Program-made: the position numbers and the translations under genes | The notes under the pieces: model-generated | The model's input: only the letters and a program-made list of their open reading frames with translations | Database searches by the model: none | Told to the model about the DNA's origin: nothing | Shown here: positions 11,024 through 21,414 of the stretch, one piece after another | How the letters are laid out: each line of letters begins with the position of its first letter | Position numbering within the stretch: the stretch's first letter is position 1 | DNA from: Arion vulgaris | Lineage: Eukaryota; Mollusca; Gastropoda; Stylommatophora; Arionidae | DNA length: 64,000 nucleotides | Direction: 5' to 3' | NCBI GenBank assembly: GCA_020796225.1 | Contig: CM036755.1 | Span: 78,253,772 to 78,317,771, forward strand

Positions 11024-11229
11024 CTGTAAAGAACAGAATTTGCCATGGTAGCACCATTAATGAGGTCAAAATACAACAGTGGCCCAAAATCATTTCTTTT
11101 CTATGAGAGGAGCATGGAGTTAATATAATTTTTTTAAATGAATAAAATTATTAGCAAATGTACAATACTGAAAAAGGTATGACTGCCCAAACTATGCTGG
11201 GAGCTTCACATGAAAGGGAAAAATTAATG

Positions 11230-12290
11230 TTAGTTATTGGTTACTGAAACAGTGTCATTGCATCCTGAGCAGACCAATATGTGATCAGTCTCCAAGAACA
11301 GATGTTGAAGGGTATACATACTGATGGTTCCTGTGGTTCACTGGTTAAACATACTTCTTTCTTTGCCCCTCAAACATCCAGTTCTACTTTTAAAACAGGT
11401 AACTATAAAGTACTTAAATCGCTAAACAGAGTCAGCATCAATTTTAGTGTCCTCATCCAACATCAATAGGTCACCAAGGGATCAAAGTCCAGCATCAATA
11501 GGTCACCAAGGGATCAAAGTCCATCCTTGACTCCCTGACAATCAATGATGTTGATCCAAACCTGTATTCTCTCTTATTGCTGCAAACACCTGAATGCCCA
11601 GAACAATAGATCCACATGAGATACCAAAACCAACCATTCTTCATCTTACGAAGCATCGACTGAGCATCAGATACAGCAACAACCTGCTGCCTTGTAGGTT
11701 GGCTGGGGACAGCAAAAGGCTGACGGAGAGCGAACCCAGTAAACGCTGGTTGAAATCGGACACTTCACCGAAGGATAAGCACTAGAGCTCCAAATGGTAC
11801 TGAACGATGTGATGTAAAACTACGTTCTTGGCAATGGCTGTTTATATATCACAATAAGAATGATAAAAATGGCCAAAAGAACGATCAGAGAGAGATACAG
11901 CAACGACCTTAATAAACAGCCTCCCAGAGAGCCAATGGAGGGTAGCAGTAACTGCCTCTACCTCCATCCTCATACTGGAAGTAATTAGCATATGTGCTTC
12001 ACTTTACTCTGCCCTTATCATGCACACTAGTTAGGAAAACCTAGCTTGACTTCTCTCCATGATGCACTGATCCATCTGTAAAAACAACATCAACATCACT
12101 TTCATTATCTGCTATCAGCTGCTTAATTTCGAGCTCAGTCTTCATGTTGCCCCAATCTCTACATTTCCATTCAAGAGTAAAGATAACATTACAGAAGTTG
12201 GCCAAGCTACCATTTACTGGAATCCATTCTTCCCCTTTAGGTAGAGCCACATGAACGAAAAAAGTCCCACTCAAGACTGGGGTGTTTTAT
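11230..12290 (-). pseudogene. LINE-A RNase H and 3' end, degenerate, with SINE4 insert
   Basis: On the minus strand, reading from 12290, the RNase H start is visible as DVDVVFTDGSVHHGEKS near 12060-12110. It is preceded by the linker W-x-x-W-G-N-M-K-T-E-L-E-I-K-Q-L. After the SINE insert the frame resumes with MLRKMKNGW near 11645. The 3' end (11230-11450) matches the LINE-A end at 27.15-27.35 kb. A 32-bp direct duplication (AGCATCAATAGGTCACCAAG and following) sits at about 11460-11525. Stops and frame breaks are frequent. Confidence 0.68.
11681..11892 (+). mobile_element. SINE4 copy with 12-bp TSD
   Basis: AGATACAGCAAC flanks the insert at 11669-11680 and 11893-11904. The 212-bp element starts AACCTGCTGCCTTGTAGG, has a central GTTGAAATCGGA, and ends AAAAGAACGATCAGAGAGAG. 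The same sequence, in reverse, forms the left fifth of the 1.3-kb composite at 30.0-31.3 kb. Weaker relatives are at 14.99-15.24 and 25.59-25.84 kb. Confidence 0.8.
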
Positions 12291-12538
12291 CCTGCTACCA
12301 TGCTCCTACAAAGCAAGTATACTAAAGACAATGCTATTGCAGCCCTTAAAAAAAATCTGTGAAATGAAGTATAAACAAAATAGTGCAATAAGTATTGTTA
12401 AGTCAGCTTTCAAAGTTCTGCTGATCCATAACTACTGAATTCATGCCTTATGTCAGAGAACCCCCATTATCCGCCCCAACATTTACAGAGAGGTTCCTTT
12501 CTAAAGTATGTTTTTCTGTCTCTAGATTGACAACTCAC
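12291..12538. other. Intron 6, no gene
   Basis: Unassigned sequence between the LINE-A fragment and exon 6. Nothing supported. Confidence 0.35.
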
Positions 12539-12669
12539 TTCTGATGTTCGTTTGGAACATTTCACATGTTTTGTCACTATGTGAAATGGTGAGTTTCCCT
12601 GTTCATCTTTCTGGTCGTAATCCGCTGGTGACAAATTGTTCCATGATAGCAACAAAAAACTTGGCAATT
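12539..12669 (-). CDS. TRANK1-like: TRANK1-like gene, coding exon 6 (ankyrin repeat)
   Basis: A 131-nt exon, phase 1 to 0, from acceptor TTCTTTCAG (12671-12670) to the good donor GAA|GTGAGT (12539/12538). The first codon is shared with exon 5 (Glu). The peptide includes LPSFLLLSWNNLSPADYDQK and DEQGNSPFHIVTKHVK. The D-x-x-G-N-[ST]-P-[FL]-H core is the signature of an ankyrin repeat. This exon is the clearest ankyrin evidence in the gene and, with the flanking TPR exons, underlies the TRANK1-like call. Confidence 0.88.
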
Positions 12670-12761
12670 CTGAAAGAATAACAAAAGTTATTCAGATTTT
12701 AACAACAAATTGTAATTTTAAATTAGCAAATATATGTAATATAAATTATGGTTATCCGATT

Positions 12762-12935
12762 TTAAATATATTTTTTCCGATACAGAAACACTTGAGCTCT
12801 CAGTTCTTCGCTCGTGCCACGAACAGTAAATCTGGAGAACCTGTGGCTTTTCTGCCAGCCGCAGAAATGAACCAAACTCACAGGGAGTTTGTCATCTGCC
12901 GTCCAACGCGATAAGAGCGCGCTGGGCAGGTGAGC
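12762..12935 (-). mobile_element. SINE3 copy, 14-bp TSD with one mismatch
   Basis: ATGGTTATCCGATT (12748-12761) and ATGGTTATCTGATT (12936-12949) flank the insert. In minus orientation it runs from CACCTGCCCAGCGCGC to a conserved CTGGCAGAAAAGCCACAGG block and ends CTCAAGTGTTTCTGTATCGG. The tRNA-like head (B box TTTGGTTCATTTC) is worn. The sister copy is at 22.53-22.73 kb. Confidence 0.75.
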
Positions 12936-12949
12936 ATGGTTATCTGATT

Positions 12950-13772
12950 AAGATAAGTAATTAACAGAAAAGACATCATTGTACCATGTGCACACACAGG
13001 TGCTCAGAATCTTATAACAGATGGCATGAATTCTGATAGTTCCAACAACACATTAGTTATGCTCAAATATAATCCATTCTTGTATGATTTTGTCGAGGGT
13101 CAAGTTATGAAAGAAACCTTTGCGCACCACCCTTTTCTGTATCAAATGTGCCCACTATGGATGTTTTCAAAGTTAGCCTACTCATTACCGAGAACCCATG
13201 TGTGTCACAACAATCCATACAAGACTTGAGGTGCTAGAGTAGTGGTCTAATTTTGACCCAGTCCGCCTTTTTTTAAATCTTGTCAAGCAAGGAGTGAGAG
13301 TCAGACAACAAAAACGGCAGTATCAAGTTGGATTCCAAGAAACTAGAATGTCCACAGTAGTAGTCTCAATCTCAGTCTGACAAACACCACCCTAATCTGC
13401 CTCGCACTATAGATAAGAATACACTGTATGATTTCTTCCCACAAATACAGTATACAATGTCAAGCGTCAGATTGTTGTTGCTAAATGGCCAAATCCACTT
13501 TACCCCTGTTCCCCTCTCTACACTTTCAACAAAGGGTAAGGAAAATCACATAGTATGCCATATGTTCATTTGTCATGAGCCATTCATTCCACTTGTGTAT
13601 TTGCAGCAACTACTAGTTCAATTGTTCACCTGCGCCATTTATGACAGGCCTCTCTTGATTACACTTAAAATCGACATTATTTTTGTGAAGATGTCGCTTG
13701 TCTGAGGTAATTTTCATATGTCGCTCGTCTGAAGTAATTTTCATATATGTGGAGTTCTGGATTAGTGCATAG
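12950..13772. other. Intron 5, no gene
   Basis: Short ORFs without family resemblance. A direct duplication, ATGTCGCTTGTCTGAGGTAA and ATGTCGCTCGTCTGAAGTAA, lies at about 13689-13738. No supported exon. Confidence 0.35.
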
Positions 13773-13784
13773 TACTAGCATATA

Positions 13785-14052
13785 TGGAGATTCGCTGTAG
13801 CGTAGTTGTTAGTGAACTCGCTCCGCAAGGCTGGTGGTCTGGGTTCAGCTCCCGCAATGCGCGTGGAATTTTTCCCGACCACGACGGCGGCTCTCAGGTC
13901 GACCCAGCCTCAACTGGGCACCAGACATGCTCTGGGAAAGTAAAGGCGGCCGGCGTGATGCAGACCACATCACCCATCGTGTGCCGACGGTCAACACTGT
14001 ATTGCCCTATATACCACGAGGTATGAAAGGGTTCCTTTACTTTTTTTTTTTT
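13785..14052 (+). mobile_element. SINE2, best copy, 12-bp TSD
   Basis: TACTAGCATATA is at 13773-13784 and 14053-14064. The 268-bp SINE has a tRNA-related head: TAGCGTAGTTGTTAGTGAAC as A-box region and GGTCTGGGTTCAGCTCC as B box, the internal promoter of RNA polymerase III. The body contains CTCAGGTCGACCCAGCCTC and GTGTGCCGACGGTCAACAC. The end is CGAGGTATGAAAGGGTTCC followed by TTTACT13-type T-rich tail. It is inserted in a decayed LINE-A copy. Confidence 0.85.
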
Positions 14053-14064
14053 TACTAGCATATA

Positions 14065-14800
14065 CAGCATTCTACTAAATGGTGAATCTCTGGTGCACCT
14101 CAGAACTATCTGCATGCCTTCATTCTGAATATATTTCAATCTGTGACTTGGATAGAGCAAGGATGTCCAGTCCATAGTAGATGACAGATAGCACCCACTG
14201 ATCTATAGGAGAGCAAGAAATCTCTGTGTCAGGTTCACAGCTTATAATGATTTTGAGTACTGCAAAGTCTTTTATGCACTTCTGTAGTTTACTCAATGGT
14301 GTTTACATTAGAAATAACAATCATAGATCAAGCATCACTATTAAATTCTTCAACAAACACCACATCATGAATGCTTTGACAGGACTTCACTATGAGCCAT
14401 ACTAGTCATATGACTGGAAAATTAATCATAATGTCCCAAGTATCAAGTTTATCAGTTCTTGTCAATTCAAGCCAGTTTTGCATGTGAGGATGTCATCTGC
14501 AAGTTGAAATTTAAACCAGCCTGAGGGTACTTTAATTATATAGATATTGAACAACACAGGTGATAGGATTCTTGTAAAAGTCTGAGACATGTGCACTGAA
14601 TTTTTGATGTCCTGCATTCTAGCTGTAATTCAACTTTTTGTTTCTCCTTCAGACAATGGCTATCCAGTTCACCAGGTAATGAGTTAAATCACAGCCCACC
14701 ATGTTCTATACATCCTCTAGGTCAAAAGTCACTGCAACCATTTTTAGTTTGGACTGAAAACCCCCAATGAACATCATATACAAACGTTCCATGCATATTA
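14065..14800 (-). pseudogene. LINE-A RT fragment, degenerate
   Basis: On the minus strand, LSPVLFNIY and FQLADDILTCKTG near 14500-14560 correspond to the RT palm of LINE-A (compare FADDILIYRTG at 25.94 kb). NEGMQIVLRCTRDS at 14075-14130 corresponds to NEGMRIVLGCTRDT at 26.40 kb. ADD is kept but the frame is broken several times. Confidence 0.65.
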
Positions 14801-14980
14801 TCACTGCAGTTGTTCATCCCATATGTTAACCAAATCTGTAAAATAGCTAACACCAGTGAAGGTGTTTGTTTGACAGTCTTCTGGGAAACTCTTAAATGAA
14901 TTGTGTTTTGCCTGCATTTTTTCAGCATATGGAAGAATAACTAACAAAATCCGACATAGATGTAACAAAACAAATCAAAT
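14801..14980. other. Intron 5, unassigned
   Basis: Short stretch between the LINE-A fragment and SINE4-like element. Nothing recognised. Confidence 0.3.
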
Positions 14981-14991
14981 AATATAACAAA

Positions 14992-15239
14992 TTACCCGTG
15001 TGGTGCGGGACCCACAAGGAAGTAAAGAATAGTACCACTGCAACCTACAAGGTAAAAGGCGACTAATGTAGGACCTAGGAAGCTACCTAATAAATAAAAA
15101 GCATCGCAGAAATCGGATGTGCTGGCCTACTTGTAGGAGCATAACTGGCACAACATACAATCACTCTTAGGCTCGGATCACACTCAAATCATACAAGAGT
15201 GGATGACAAGTGGTCGATATGGAGTGTTTGAAGAAGAAG
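14992..15239 (+). mobile_element. SINE4-like element, 11-bp TSD
   Basis: AATATAACAAA is at 14981-14991 and 15240-15250. The 248-bp insert shares TAAAGAATAG-ACCACTG, AGGCGACTAA and GAAATCGGATGT with the element at 25.59 kb, and it ends in GAAGAAGAAG. The 3' third differs from the other SINE4 copies, so it may be a subfamily. Confidence 0.7.
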
Positions 15240-15339
15240 AATATAACAAAGGGCACAAAGTTTGAAATGAAAGCATGTCACCATGAACTTTAAAAATATT
15301 TTACAATGCAATTTTTTTCCTGACATTATGCTATCACTG

Positions 15340-15645
15340 CCAAATCTGGACGATTACATCAAATGACAGAAGACAACTAGTCACGACAGAGATGAAATGT
15401 TTATGCAGATAACTGGGAATATAAAGAAAAGATTGATTTAGGAATTAAGACATCAGAAAAAAAGTGGGTACAACATCACTACTAAACTTCACCAAAAAAC
15501 AACAAATTAAATGGTTAAGATACATAAAAAGATTATCAATAAAGAGCAGTGCTACTCAGAGACAAAGGATACAAGGGAAAACGTTGCCAATGCAAAAGAT
15601 GGACTACAGAAATCTTAGAGGCAGTAAAAGTCACCATATAAGTGC
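15340..15645 (+). pseudogene. LINE ORF2 C-terminal fragment
   Basis: Plus-strand relative of 7.80-8.11 kb. VGTTSLLNFTKKQQIKWLRY is readable at 15460-15520, followed by a basic, frame-shifted tail. No RT core. A short (TATCCTGACACAT)2 duplication follows near 15680. Confidence 0.6.
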
Positions 15646-15959
15646 AAAGTGCATACAACAACCCATTCTAATAATCTCTTCTTATCCTGACACATTATCC
15701 TGACACATTGAGATAAAACAGGATTAGAGAAAGACAAGACAAACGTTCCAGCTGTAGACATGCTGCAAAGCAATGACATGGTAGCTACTGAGTAGGCCAG
15801 GATTCCTGCCTGACTTAGGGAGTGAATTAAAAAATTTGTGTCCATGGCCTTCCGCATTGAAGTTTTCTAGTTTTTTTTTCCCCACTCCTAGATGAGCAAA
15901 CAAATCTGGAAATTGTTCATTCTCTGTGGCCTTAGAGCAAGTGATGTCAAGCATCTAGC

Positions 15960-16680
15960 CCTATTGAAGATGGATGAAAGACATGCAAGTCTTGTGTGCA
16001 AAGTACTCCCATTAAAAATCACTTGACAGTAAGATATCTGAGAAAAAAAGTGTAGTCAACATGAAGATTACAGAAACGCAGCACACCTTTTCAGCTCTGA
16101 GATTAAGACAAGAGTCTAGAGAGACTGTGCAGAGTTATAGTGATAGACTGATGAATTTAGGGGGTCGCTGTGGCTGAGTGGTTAAGCTCTTTGCCTTGCA
16201 GTCAAGGTCGTGGTTCGAATCGGACCGCTGCCTTCTGTTCACGAGTGCAGTTTTTTTCCAGAGACCCCTAGGATTGTGGCCGGAGCTACGGAGTTCGTGC
16301 TTTGTGCAATACTCTCGGCAGGTGGCGTGCCATTTCTGCGAGAGGGACCGAGCCATATGGGGTAAAACTGGTGCAATGAAGTCAATCCTTGGCTTTTAAA
16401 CTCTTTTTTTTAAACTGATGAATTTGGCAGAAAAGGTTTGAGGGACGAGAAAATGAAGAAAAGAGCTTTGATCAGCAACTACTCAAAATATTTATTGATG
16501 GATTGTTAGCAAACAAGTTAAAACTACACCTGATATAAAGAAGTAGAATCCAAAGAAGTTAAACACAACAATTCAGACTGCTGTAGATGAAGAGAACTTT
16601 AGAAAAAAGATTGATGTGTTGGGAAAAACAAAATCTAGAGTGGTTAATGGGATTGAAAGTAAATTTTGAAACTCTTCAAA
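15960..16680 (+). pseudogene. LTR-retrotransposon gag-like fragment, split by SINE1
   Basis: Joined across the SINE insertion the frame reads LRLRQESRETVQSYSDRLMN before 16158. LKIFIDGLL, ANKLKLHL and related helices follow after 16425. L-x-x-R-Q-x-x-x-E-[ST]-V-x-x-Y-x-x-R-L is the usual spacing of the gag capsid region of Ty3- or BEL-type retroelements. No protease or RT is next to it, so it is a relic. This is a tentative family call; the evidence is motif spacing only. Confidence 0.45.
16159..16413 (+). mobile_element. SINE1, 12-bp TSD
   Basis: ACTGATGAATTT is at 16147-16158 and 16414-16425. The tRNA-derived head has TGGCTGAGTGGTTAAGC (A box) and GTGGTTCGAATC (B box). The body has GTTCACGAGTGCAGTTTT, GGAGCTACGGAGTTCGTGC, CTCGGCAGGTGGCGTGCC and GGTAAAACTGGTGCAATGAA. 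The 3' end is AATCCTTGGCTTTTAAA plus a T run. Other copies are at 58.95 and 63.73 kb, with a fragment at 24.17 kb. Confidence 0.88.
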
Positions 16681-16689
16681 ACATCGCAG

Positions 16690-17424
16690 TTAAATTGTAC
16701 AGATATTCCGGTTCTCTACACGAGTATCCTAAAGCCACGTTTGTTATTGAAGATGGTTTCACTTGCGAGTCCTGCAGTATAATCTACGCCATCACTTGAA
16801 AGCAGTGTGACAAGGCATATATCGCTGAAACAAGCAAAATGCTTAGTGACCGTTTCAGCCAACAATTGCGCAATATACGCCAATGCACTGTGAGCCCTAT
16901 AGCCACTCATTTCAATGGAACTGACCGTTTGGGAGCTCGTGTTGTCCAAGTCACGGCCATCCGATCATGTTCCTCTGATGATCGTAGTTGATTTGCTCTG
17001 GAGAATCATTTTATTTCGTTATATGGTACCTTGCAACCTCATGGACTCAACGCTCTACATTCCTATGCTTCTTAGTACTTTCTCTACTCTTGCTCCAAAT
17101 TCGATATATGTATATGTTAAATGTATATAAGTTATAAATTTACTAGATTTTTATAGTTTCTCTTCTTTTTCCACTTCTAGTTTTTTTACACTTATTTTGT
17201 TATTCGTTCTTAGTCGCAGATTTTCATTTTATGCCCGTTGGAATATCTCTGTCGCAGTCTATATGTAGTTTGCTGTGAAATTCATCACTCTTGTTGTATC
17301 GCTTGCTTGATAAAGGCCTTTTGGTTGAAACGTTGCTGTGTATTGTCATTGTTTTTGTAAAACTACAGTACATTGTTATTACGTGTTTCACCATTTTACA
17401 TAGTCTTACTGCAGTCTCCCCCTT
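16690..17424 (+). mobile_element. Penelope-like element, GIY-YIG end plus ribozyme-bearing terminal region
   Basis: Penelope-like elements are retroelements whose RT is followed by a GIY-YIG endonuclease. Here CESCSIIYAIT-stop-KQCDKAYIAE near 16755-16830 is the Cys-pair and Y-x-I...A-Y-I-x-E core. It is followed by MLSDRFSQQLRNIRQCTVSP and SSDDRS-stop-FALENHFI. Two stop codons interrupt it. The noncoding end (17130-17424) includes the hammerhead-like motif at 17301-17340 and ends near GTCTTACTGCAGTCTCCCCC. The RT part is missing. Confidence 0.8.
17301..17340 (+). ncRNA. Hammerhead-like ribozyme core in Penelope-like element
   Basis: TTGATAA, stem II GGCC/GGTT closed by a four-base loop, GAAAC, then GTTGC. 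The order is that of a type I hammerhead with a minimal AC/GU stem III. Such ribozymes are known from Penelope-like elements. The core C3 and G8 are T and A here, as in the other four copies. Confidence 0.6.
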
Positions 17425-17570
17425 TATCGATATTACTATGTACCAAAGCAAGATGGTAGGCAATGTTTCCTGAATGTCTTCAACCATTTCTTGTCTATCT
17501 GATCCAGTCATGCATATTAAGATGTCATCTGCAAAAGTCAATGTTCGACCCAATCCGGTGGGCTGTATTT
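17425..17570 (-). pseudogene. LINE-A RT fragment (FADDIL)
   Basis: The minus strand reads LGRTLTFADDILICMTGSDR then QEMVEDIQETLPTILLW, the catalytic palm of LINE-A RT. It is cut on its left side by the Penelope-like element. Confidence 0.75.
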
Positions 17571-18095
17571 AGTATGAGAATGCAGGTTGAAGTTGTTTCT
17601 GGAGCCCTAGGCGACTATCTGAAACTCAATTCAACAGGACAGTCATCGCATCAGACTCAATGTTTTGGAAGAAACAATACTGTGGAATTTGTATGAATCT
17701 CATGCTGGGGTTTGTGGATTGAACAAGCGATATACTGGCATCACAGGCAGCTGTGAAGGCATCAAGGGCAGATGTGAAGGCATCAGGGCAGATGGGAGGC
17801 ATCAAGGAGATATGTGAAGGCATCAAGGGCAGATGTGAAGGCATCAAGGGCAGATGTGAAGGCACCAAGGGCAGATGTGAAGGTTTCAATTGAGTATGAA
17901 TTGAGAGAAATGACTGAGGTCTAATTCAGTTAGTAGCATCAGGGACAGATGCATCAGAGGGTTTAGATGGAAATAACCTGTTTAGATGGATGAATAACTG
18001 CACAATGAAAACAATCAAGATAATACCTTTGCTATCTGTGAGGAGACTGAGCACCTATGGGTCTGTCTGGTGCAATTATATTGGTTTTAACACTG
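17571..18095 (+). pseudogene. LINE-A RNase H and 3' end with 21-bp minisatellite
   Basis: SMRMQVEVVSGALGDYL near 17570 equals SMRMQVEAITAALHWL of LINE-A at 26.91 kb (RNase H helix). After the minisatellite at 17737-17885 the 3' end has GAGACTGAGCACCTATGGGTC near 18047, a LINE-A hallmark. It is heavily degraded. Confidence 0.65.
17737..17885. repeat. 21-bp minisatellite, about 7 copies
   Basis: Units of GAAGGCATCAAGGGCAGATGT with small indels. It lies inside a LINE-A RNase H region and probably arose by local duplication of a LINE segment. Confidence 0.85.
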
Positions 18096-18243
18096 AATAA
18101 CGATACTTTCAACAATTTCCTGTAATGGTTTCCACAATAAAAACAGCATCTCAGAACAGTTCTTTGCTTTGAAAAGAGGTAAAATGCCATATATTTAACT
18201 ATTTTACACTAGCTACTGCAGACATTTGAGAAATTTACTTTAC

Positions 18244-18360
18244 CTCCAATACTGGTGCTGTCATGGCAATCAAAAATGGTTGAAGTGAACGCAATGGTTA
18301 GCATGTTTGCTCCTCTCACGACCATAAATTCTGCTAGTTTCAGATGCCAAGCTCTTGTAC
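18244..18360 (-). CDS. TRANK1-like: TRANK1-like gene, coding exon 5
   Basis: A 117-nt exon, phase 1 to 1, from acceptor CTTGCAG (18362-18361) to donor GGAG|GTAAAG (18244/18243). It encodes TRAWHLKLAEFMVVRGANML and TIAFTSTIFDCHDSTSIG. A-x-x-L-K-x-A-E-F-x-V-x-R-G-A-N is the second half of an ankyrin-type repeat (two helices then a G-A turn). It links exon 4 (ends LTDKE-G) with the clear ankyrin repeat of exon 6. Symmetric phase means skipping would keep the frame. Confidence 0.82.
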
Positions 18361-19050
18361 CTGCAAGACTTTCTAGTAATAAGATTCATCAACAAAAATG
18401 TAACTCAAATGTATGATGAAAGATTTACCTGGTGTATTATATAATATGTAATATACATATTTACTATAATGTTGTATAGGCATTTACACATATACACACA
18501 TAATAATAATAATAATAGCACCACAGTGATTGCATTACAAGAAATAGCACTGTTCAACACACTTTATATTTCATAGTAACCAATGGGTGCTTCTTGTAGA
18601 GTTTTGCATGCTGATTCCAAATATGTTTTTAAATTGTTTCTGTCATGTACCTTTCCTGAGAAAATGTGTGATTGACATATGGCTGGATATGACACATCAA
18701 CCCTACTAATGAAATGAGAGCAGGAGTCTCTGGCAATTGCACCACCTTTCTACAGTCATTATGCATGACAAGCATGAGTTCCGTTATGGTGTTAGCGCTT
18801 ATCTTGCACTTTGAAAATGCATCAATTTTGCTACTGTTTTGTAAATGTGCATTTGCAGCAAAAATAAAGCATAGCACATTCACTGAATATGTCAGGAAAG
18901 AATACCACCTATATTTTGGTTGTAAAGTGGGTCACCAAGATCAAATTTGGCTGTCACATGCTTGTTTCAGAAACTGTGTTGTGAATCTTCAAGCATAACT
19001 GATAGGAAGTATACGTTATATGTGATTTGCAGTTCCAATGATTTGGAGGG
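18361..19050. other. Intron 4, AATAAT microsatellite only
   Basis: A (TAA)n-like run lies at about 18500-18516. The rest holds short ORFs without resemblance to anything I know. Confidence 0.4.
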
Positions 19051-19054
19051 TGCC

Positions 19055-19425
19055 GATGGATATAATTACAGATTGCTACTACAGAAGAATGCTGAAAATT
19101 CCACGGACAGCAAAGAAAACAAATGAGGAGGTTTTAAATCAGGCCTGCATACAAAGAAACCTTATCAAAAGAATAAGAATCCGGCAATCAAGGTTCTTTG
19201 GGCATATAATGTGAAGAGAAGATTTAGAACATTTGGTGACAACAGGTAAAATTCAGGGAAGGAGAGATCGTGGAAGACAGAGGAGAAGATGTTGGATGGT
19301 CTGACATCATGGTTCACACAAGATCGCGTCTGAACTGATTACATGTACCAAGCAAAGAGAGTTGTGGAGAAACATGATCGCCTACGCCGGCAGGCATGGC
19401 ACTTGATTTATAGTCAAAGTTTTTA
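19055..19425 (+). pseudogene. LINE-D ORF2 C-terminal fragment
   Basis: Plus-strand frames encode the LINE-D C-terminus: YYRRMLKIPRTAKKTNEEVL, then RNLIKRIRIRQSRFFGHI, then HLVTTGKIQGRRDRGRQ. This is the region after the RT that ends many LINE ORF2s. Frame breaks occur at about 19215 and 19290. The 3' end is GCAGGCATGGCACTTGAT. Sister copies are at 31.8, 51.6 and 59.4 kb. Confidence 0.75.
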
Positions 19426-19651
19426 CTTCCACAAGCACACTAGTGGATTCAACACTCATTAAAATCAAAAAGATGACAGTTTGCAGAAGCTTCCATGAGA
19501 ACAAACATATCAAATAAGAGCTACCACCCTTGCTTTTGAAGACAATATCTTATTTATTTGTTAAAATAATTACCAAAATGATTGTGCACTAATTTTCAAG
19601 GTGGTCAGCGCACCGGTTTTGTTTTTCCAATTAAATATTAATCCTACCTAC

Positions 19652-19900
19652 CTTCTTTATCTGTAAGAAATTTGAGCATCCTTCCAACATTGAGGAAATC
19701 AAAGGAAAGTCCTGGTATTATTGCTAATTTATGCACTGCGCTACAAGACACATGACAGCTGTCACATATGCCTGTTGTAAGGATGGCTAAAGCTGCATAT
19801 TCATCATTTTCTGACAATTTCAGCACAATCTGTGTCCAAATGGGTACTGAAGATGTTGTGAAGATTTTCAAATGTTCAAATTTCTTGAATTCGTCTTTGT
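19652..19900 (-). CDS. TRANK1-like: TRANK1-like gene, coding exon 4 (helical region)
   Basis: A 249-nt exon, phase 1 to 1, from acceptor TATTACCAG (19902-19901) to donor GAAG|GTAGGT (19652/19651). The peptide has KFEHLKIFTTSSVPIWTQIV, ENDEYAALAILTTGICDSCH and FDFLNVGRMLKFLTDKE. It reads as a run of amphipathic helices and may include a degenerate repeat, but I recognise no named domain. Its place between TPR and ankyrin exons fits the linker of TRANK1-like proteins. No stop, with good splice signals at both ends. Confidence 0.85.
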
Positions 19901-20189
19901 CTGGTAATAGAAAACATTTATAGAAACTAACACAACATTTGCAGAAGATAAAAACACTTATCTGATTTACTCTCACATGTTAACCATATGGTGTGTGCAC
20001 TACTTCTCATATTCTGCTGTATCAGTTTAGAGAGTATCACACACACAAAAAAGTTTTTTTACAAAGACATGTGCCTGGTATACAAGGGTTTTTGTTCAAG
20101 TGGTCAGTTGTCTATTCATTCAGACTCTCTTTGTCAGTTTGTTCATTGTTGCTAATGCTTTGTCCATCCTGATGCTTATTTTTTATCAG
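19901..20189. other. Intron 3, no gene
   Basis: Unassigned sequence upstream of exon 4 on the gene strand; a run of CACACACA is near 20038. Confidence 0.35.
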
Positions 20190-20199
20190 ATGATAGCTT

Positions 20200-20795
20200 C
20201 AGTTTCAGTTTGGAATATCTTCATTGCACTCCGGACATGTCCATAGGTGCTCCGATCTCTGCAATTTTCTCCAACAGCGTCCAGCGACTGACGTACCAGT
20301 TCGATTTTGATGTTGTATTTTCCGTTCTTTTCTTGCCACACCAATCTTCAAACCCAGTTCTCGCAATCTAGTAGTTGGCGTGGATTGGTTTAGATGAAGG
20401 TCTTCTCTGCGGCCACGCTCTATGAGGCCGTTCACGATGTCAGCTCTGTCCATTGGTTGGCCCTCTGATATAGCGGCAGAGCCAGCCAGTCTGTTTGCTC
20501 TCTCATTGCCAACGACACCCATTTGCCCCGGAACGAAGACAAGTGTAATTCTGCAAACTATTGACACCTGCACTGATTCAGTCCATTGCCTGCACACCGA
20601 ACCGGCCTCCACCTTTCGGATCAAAATGAATCACTCAGAATGCACGCATGAGAGTAGTTTTGTGACTCTAGTCAGAGCAGTGCATTGGTCACCGCCAGTA
20701 CCTCCATTGTCATGCTGCTTGCTGTCATACTAAATGCACCACTAGCTTCCTTGACCATTCTGCCACATGAGCTTGCAGAGAAGGCCCATGCAGAA
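20200..20795 (-). mobile_element. LINE-C, 596-bp 5'-truncated copy with 10-bp TSD
   Basis: ATGATAGCTT is at 20190-20199 and 20796-20805. In minus orientation it holds the RNase H: SMTMEVLAVTNALL, then LVFVPGQMGVVGNERANRLA near 20470-20540. It ends with the tail GATATTCCAAACTGAAACTG. A deletion at DS-x-SMIRKVEAG shifts the frame, so the catalytic Asp region is damaged. Confidence 0.85.
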
Positions 20796-20956
20796 ATGAT
20801 AGCTTGTTTATATCGAAGATCTACCAACTACTCACTCTTCACTGTTAATTGATATTGCTCTTCCTTCATGTGCACCGAATTTAGAGCAGGAGCAAATATA
20901 TAATTAGCAGAATTATCAGAGATGATAGGGCAAGTCAATTACAGATTATAGAACAT

Positions 20957-21165
20957 TTAGTTGTGACAAATTATCTTGTTTTTAGCAATCCATGGGATTC
21001 TCATCATTCTTCTGTAAAACCACATATCCATGGCTCTCAGAGATTTTTCGATCTGTTTGTTTATTGTCCATTTGCATCTGTATGTCAGTATTGGTTCTAT
21101 GTAGCACTTTATAACTCTCATTCTGATAACAATTGACAATGACTTGTTGCATATAATGCTTCAAA
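20957..21165 (-). pseudogene. LINE-D ORF2 fragment
   Basis: The minus strand encodes KCYIEPILTYRCKWTINKQI and LRAMDMWFYRRMMRIPWIAK, the LINE-D thumb/C-terminal boundary. No RT core. Confidence 0.7.
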
Positions 21166-21411
21166 CACTTATATGTTCTGTTTTCCTCAGGAGCACAGGG
21201 TAATGGGTACAGGTGGCCAAGGTTTAAATGGTAAAGTAAAAATAAAGCAATAGAGAAAAGTAGCAGAAACTAAAATGTCTTGTCTACATGCTAACGTGTG
21301 TGATATTTTCTAATAGTAAATGGTATAACTTTAGGAGGAAACAGCAAAATTAAAAAAAGAGTGTTACCTATCTATGCGAAGGTAACTGGCTTATCAAGTT
21401 TGATATAAGCC
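21166..21411. other. Intron 3, no gene
   Basis: Unassigned AT-rich sequence between LINE fragments. Confidence 0.3.
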
Positions 21412-21414
21412 GTG

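Noticed and set aside
16159..16240. tRNA gene at the SINE1 head (also 13.79, 54.18, 58.95 and 63.74 kb)
   Set aside because: A and B boxes are present, but the acceptor stem does not close, and each head continues into a shared SINE body with a TSD.
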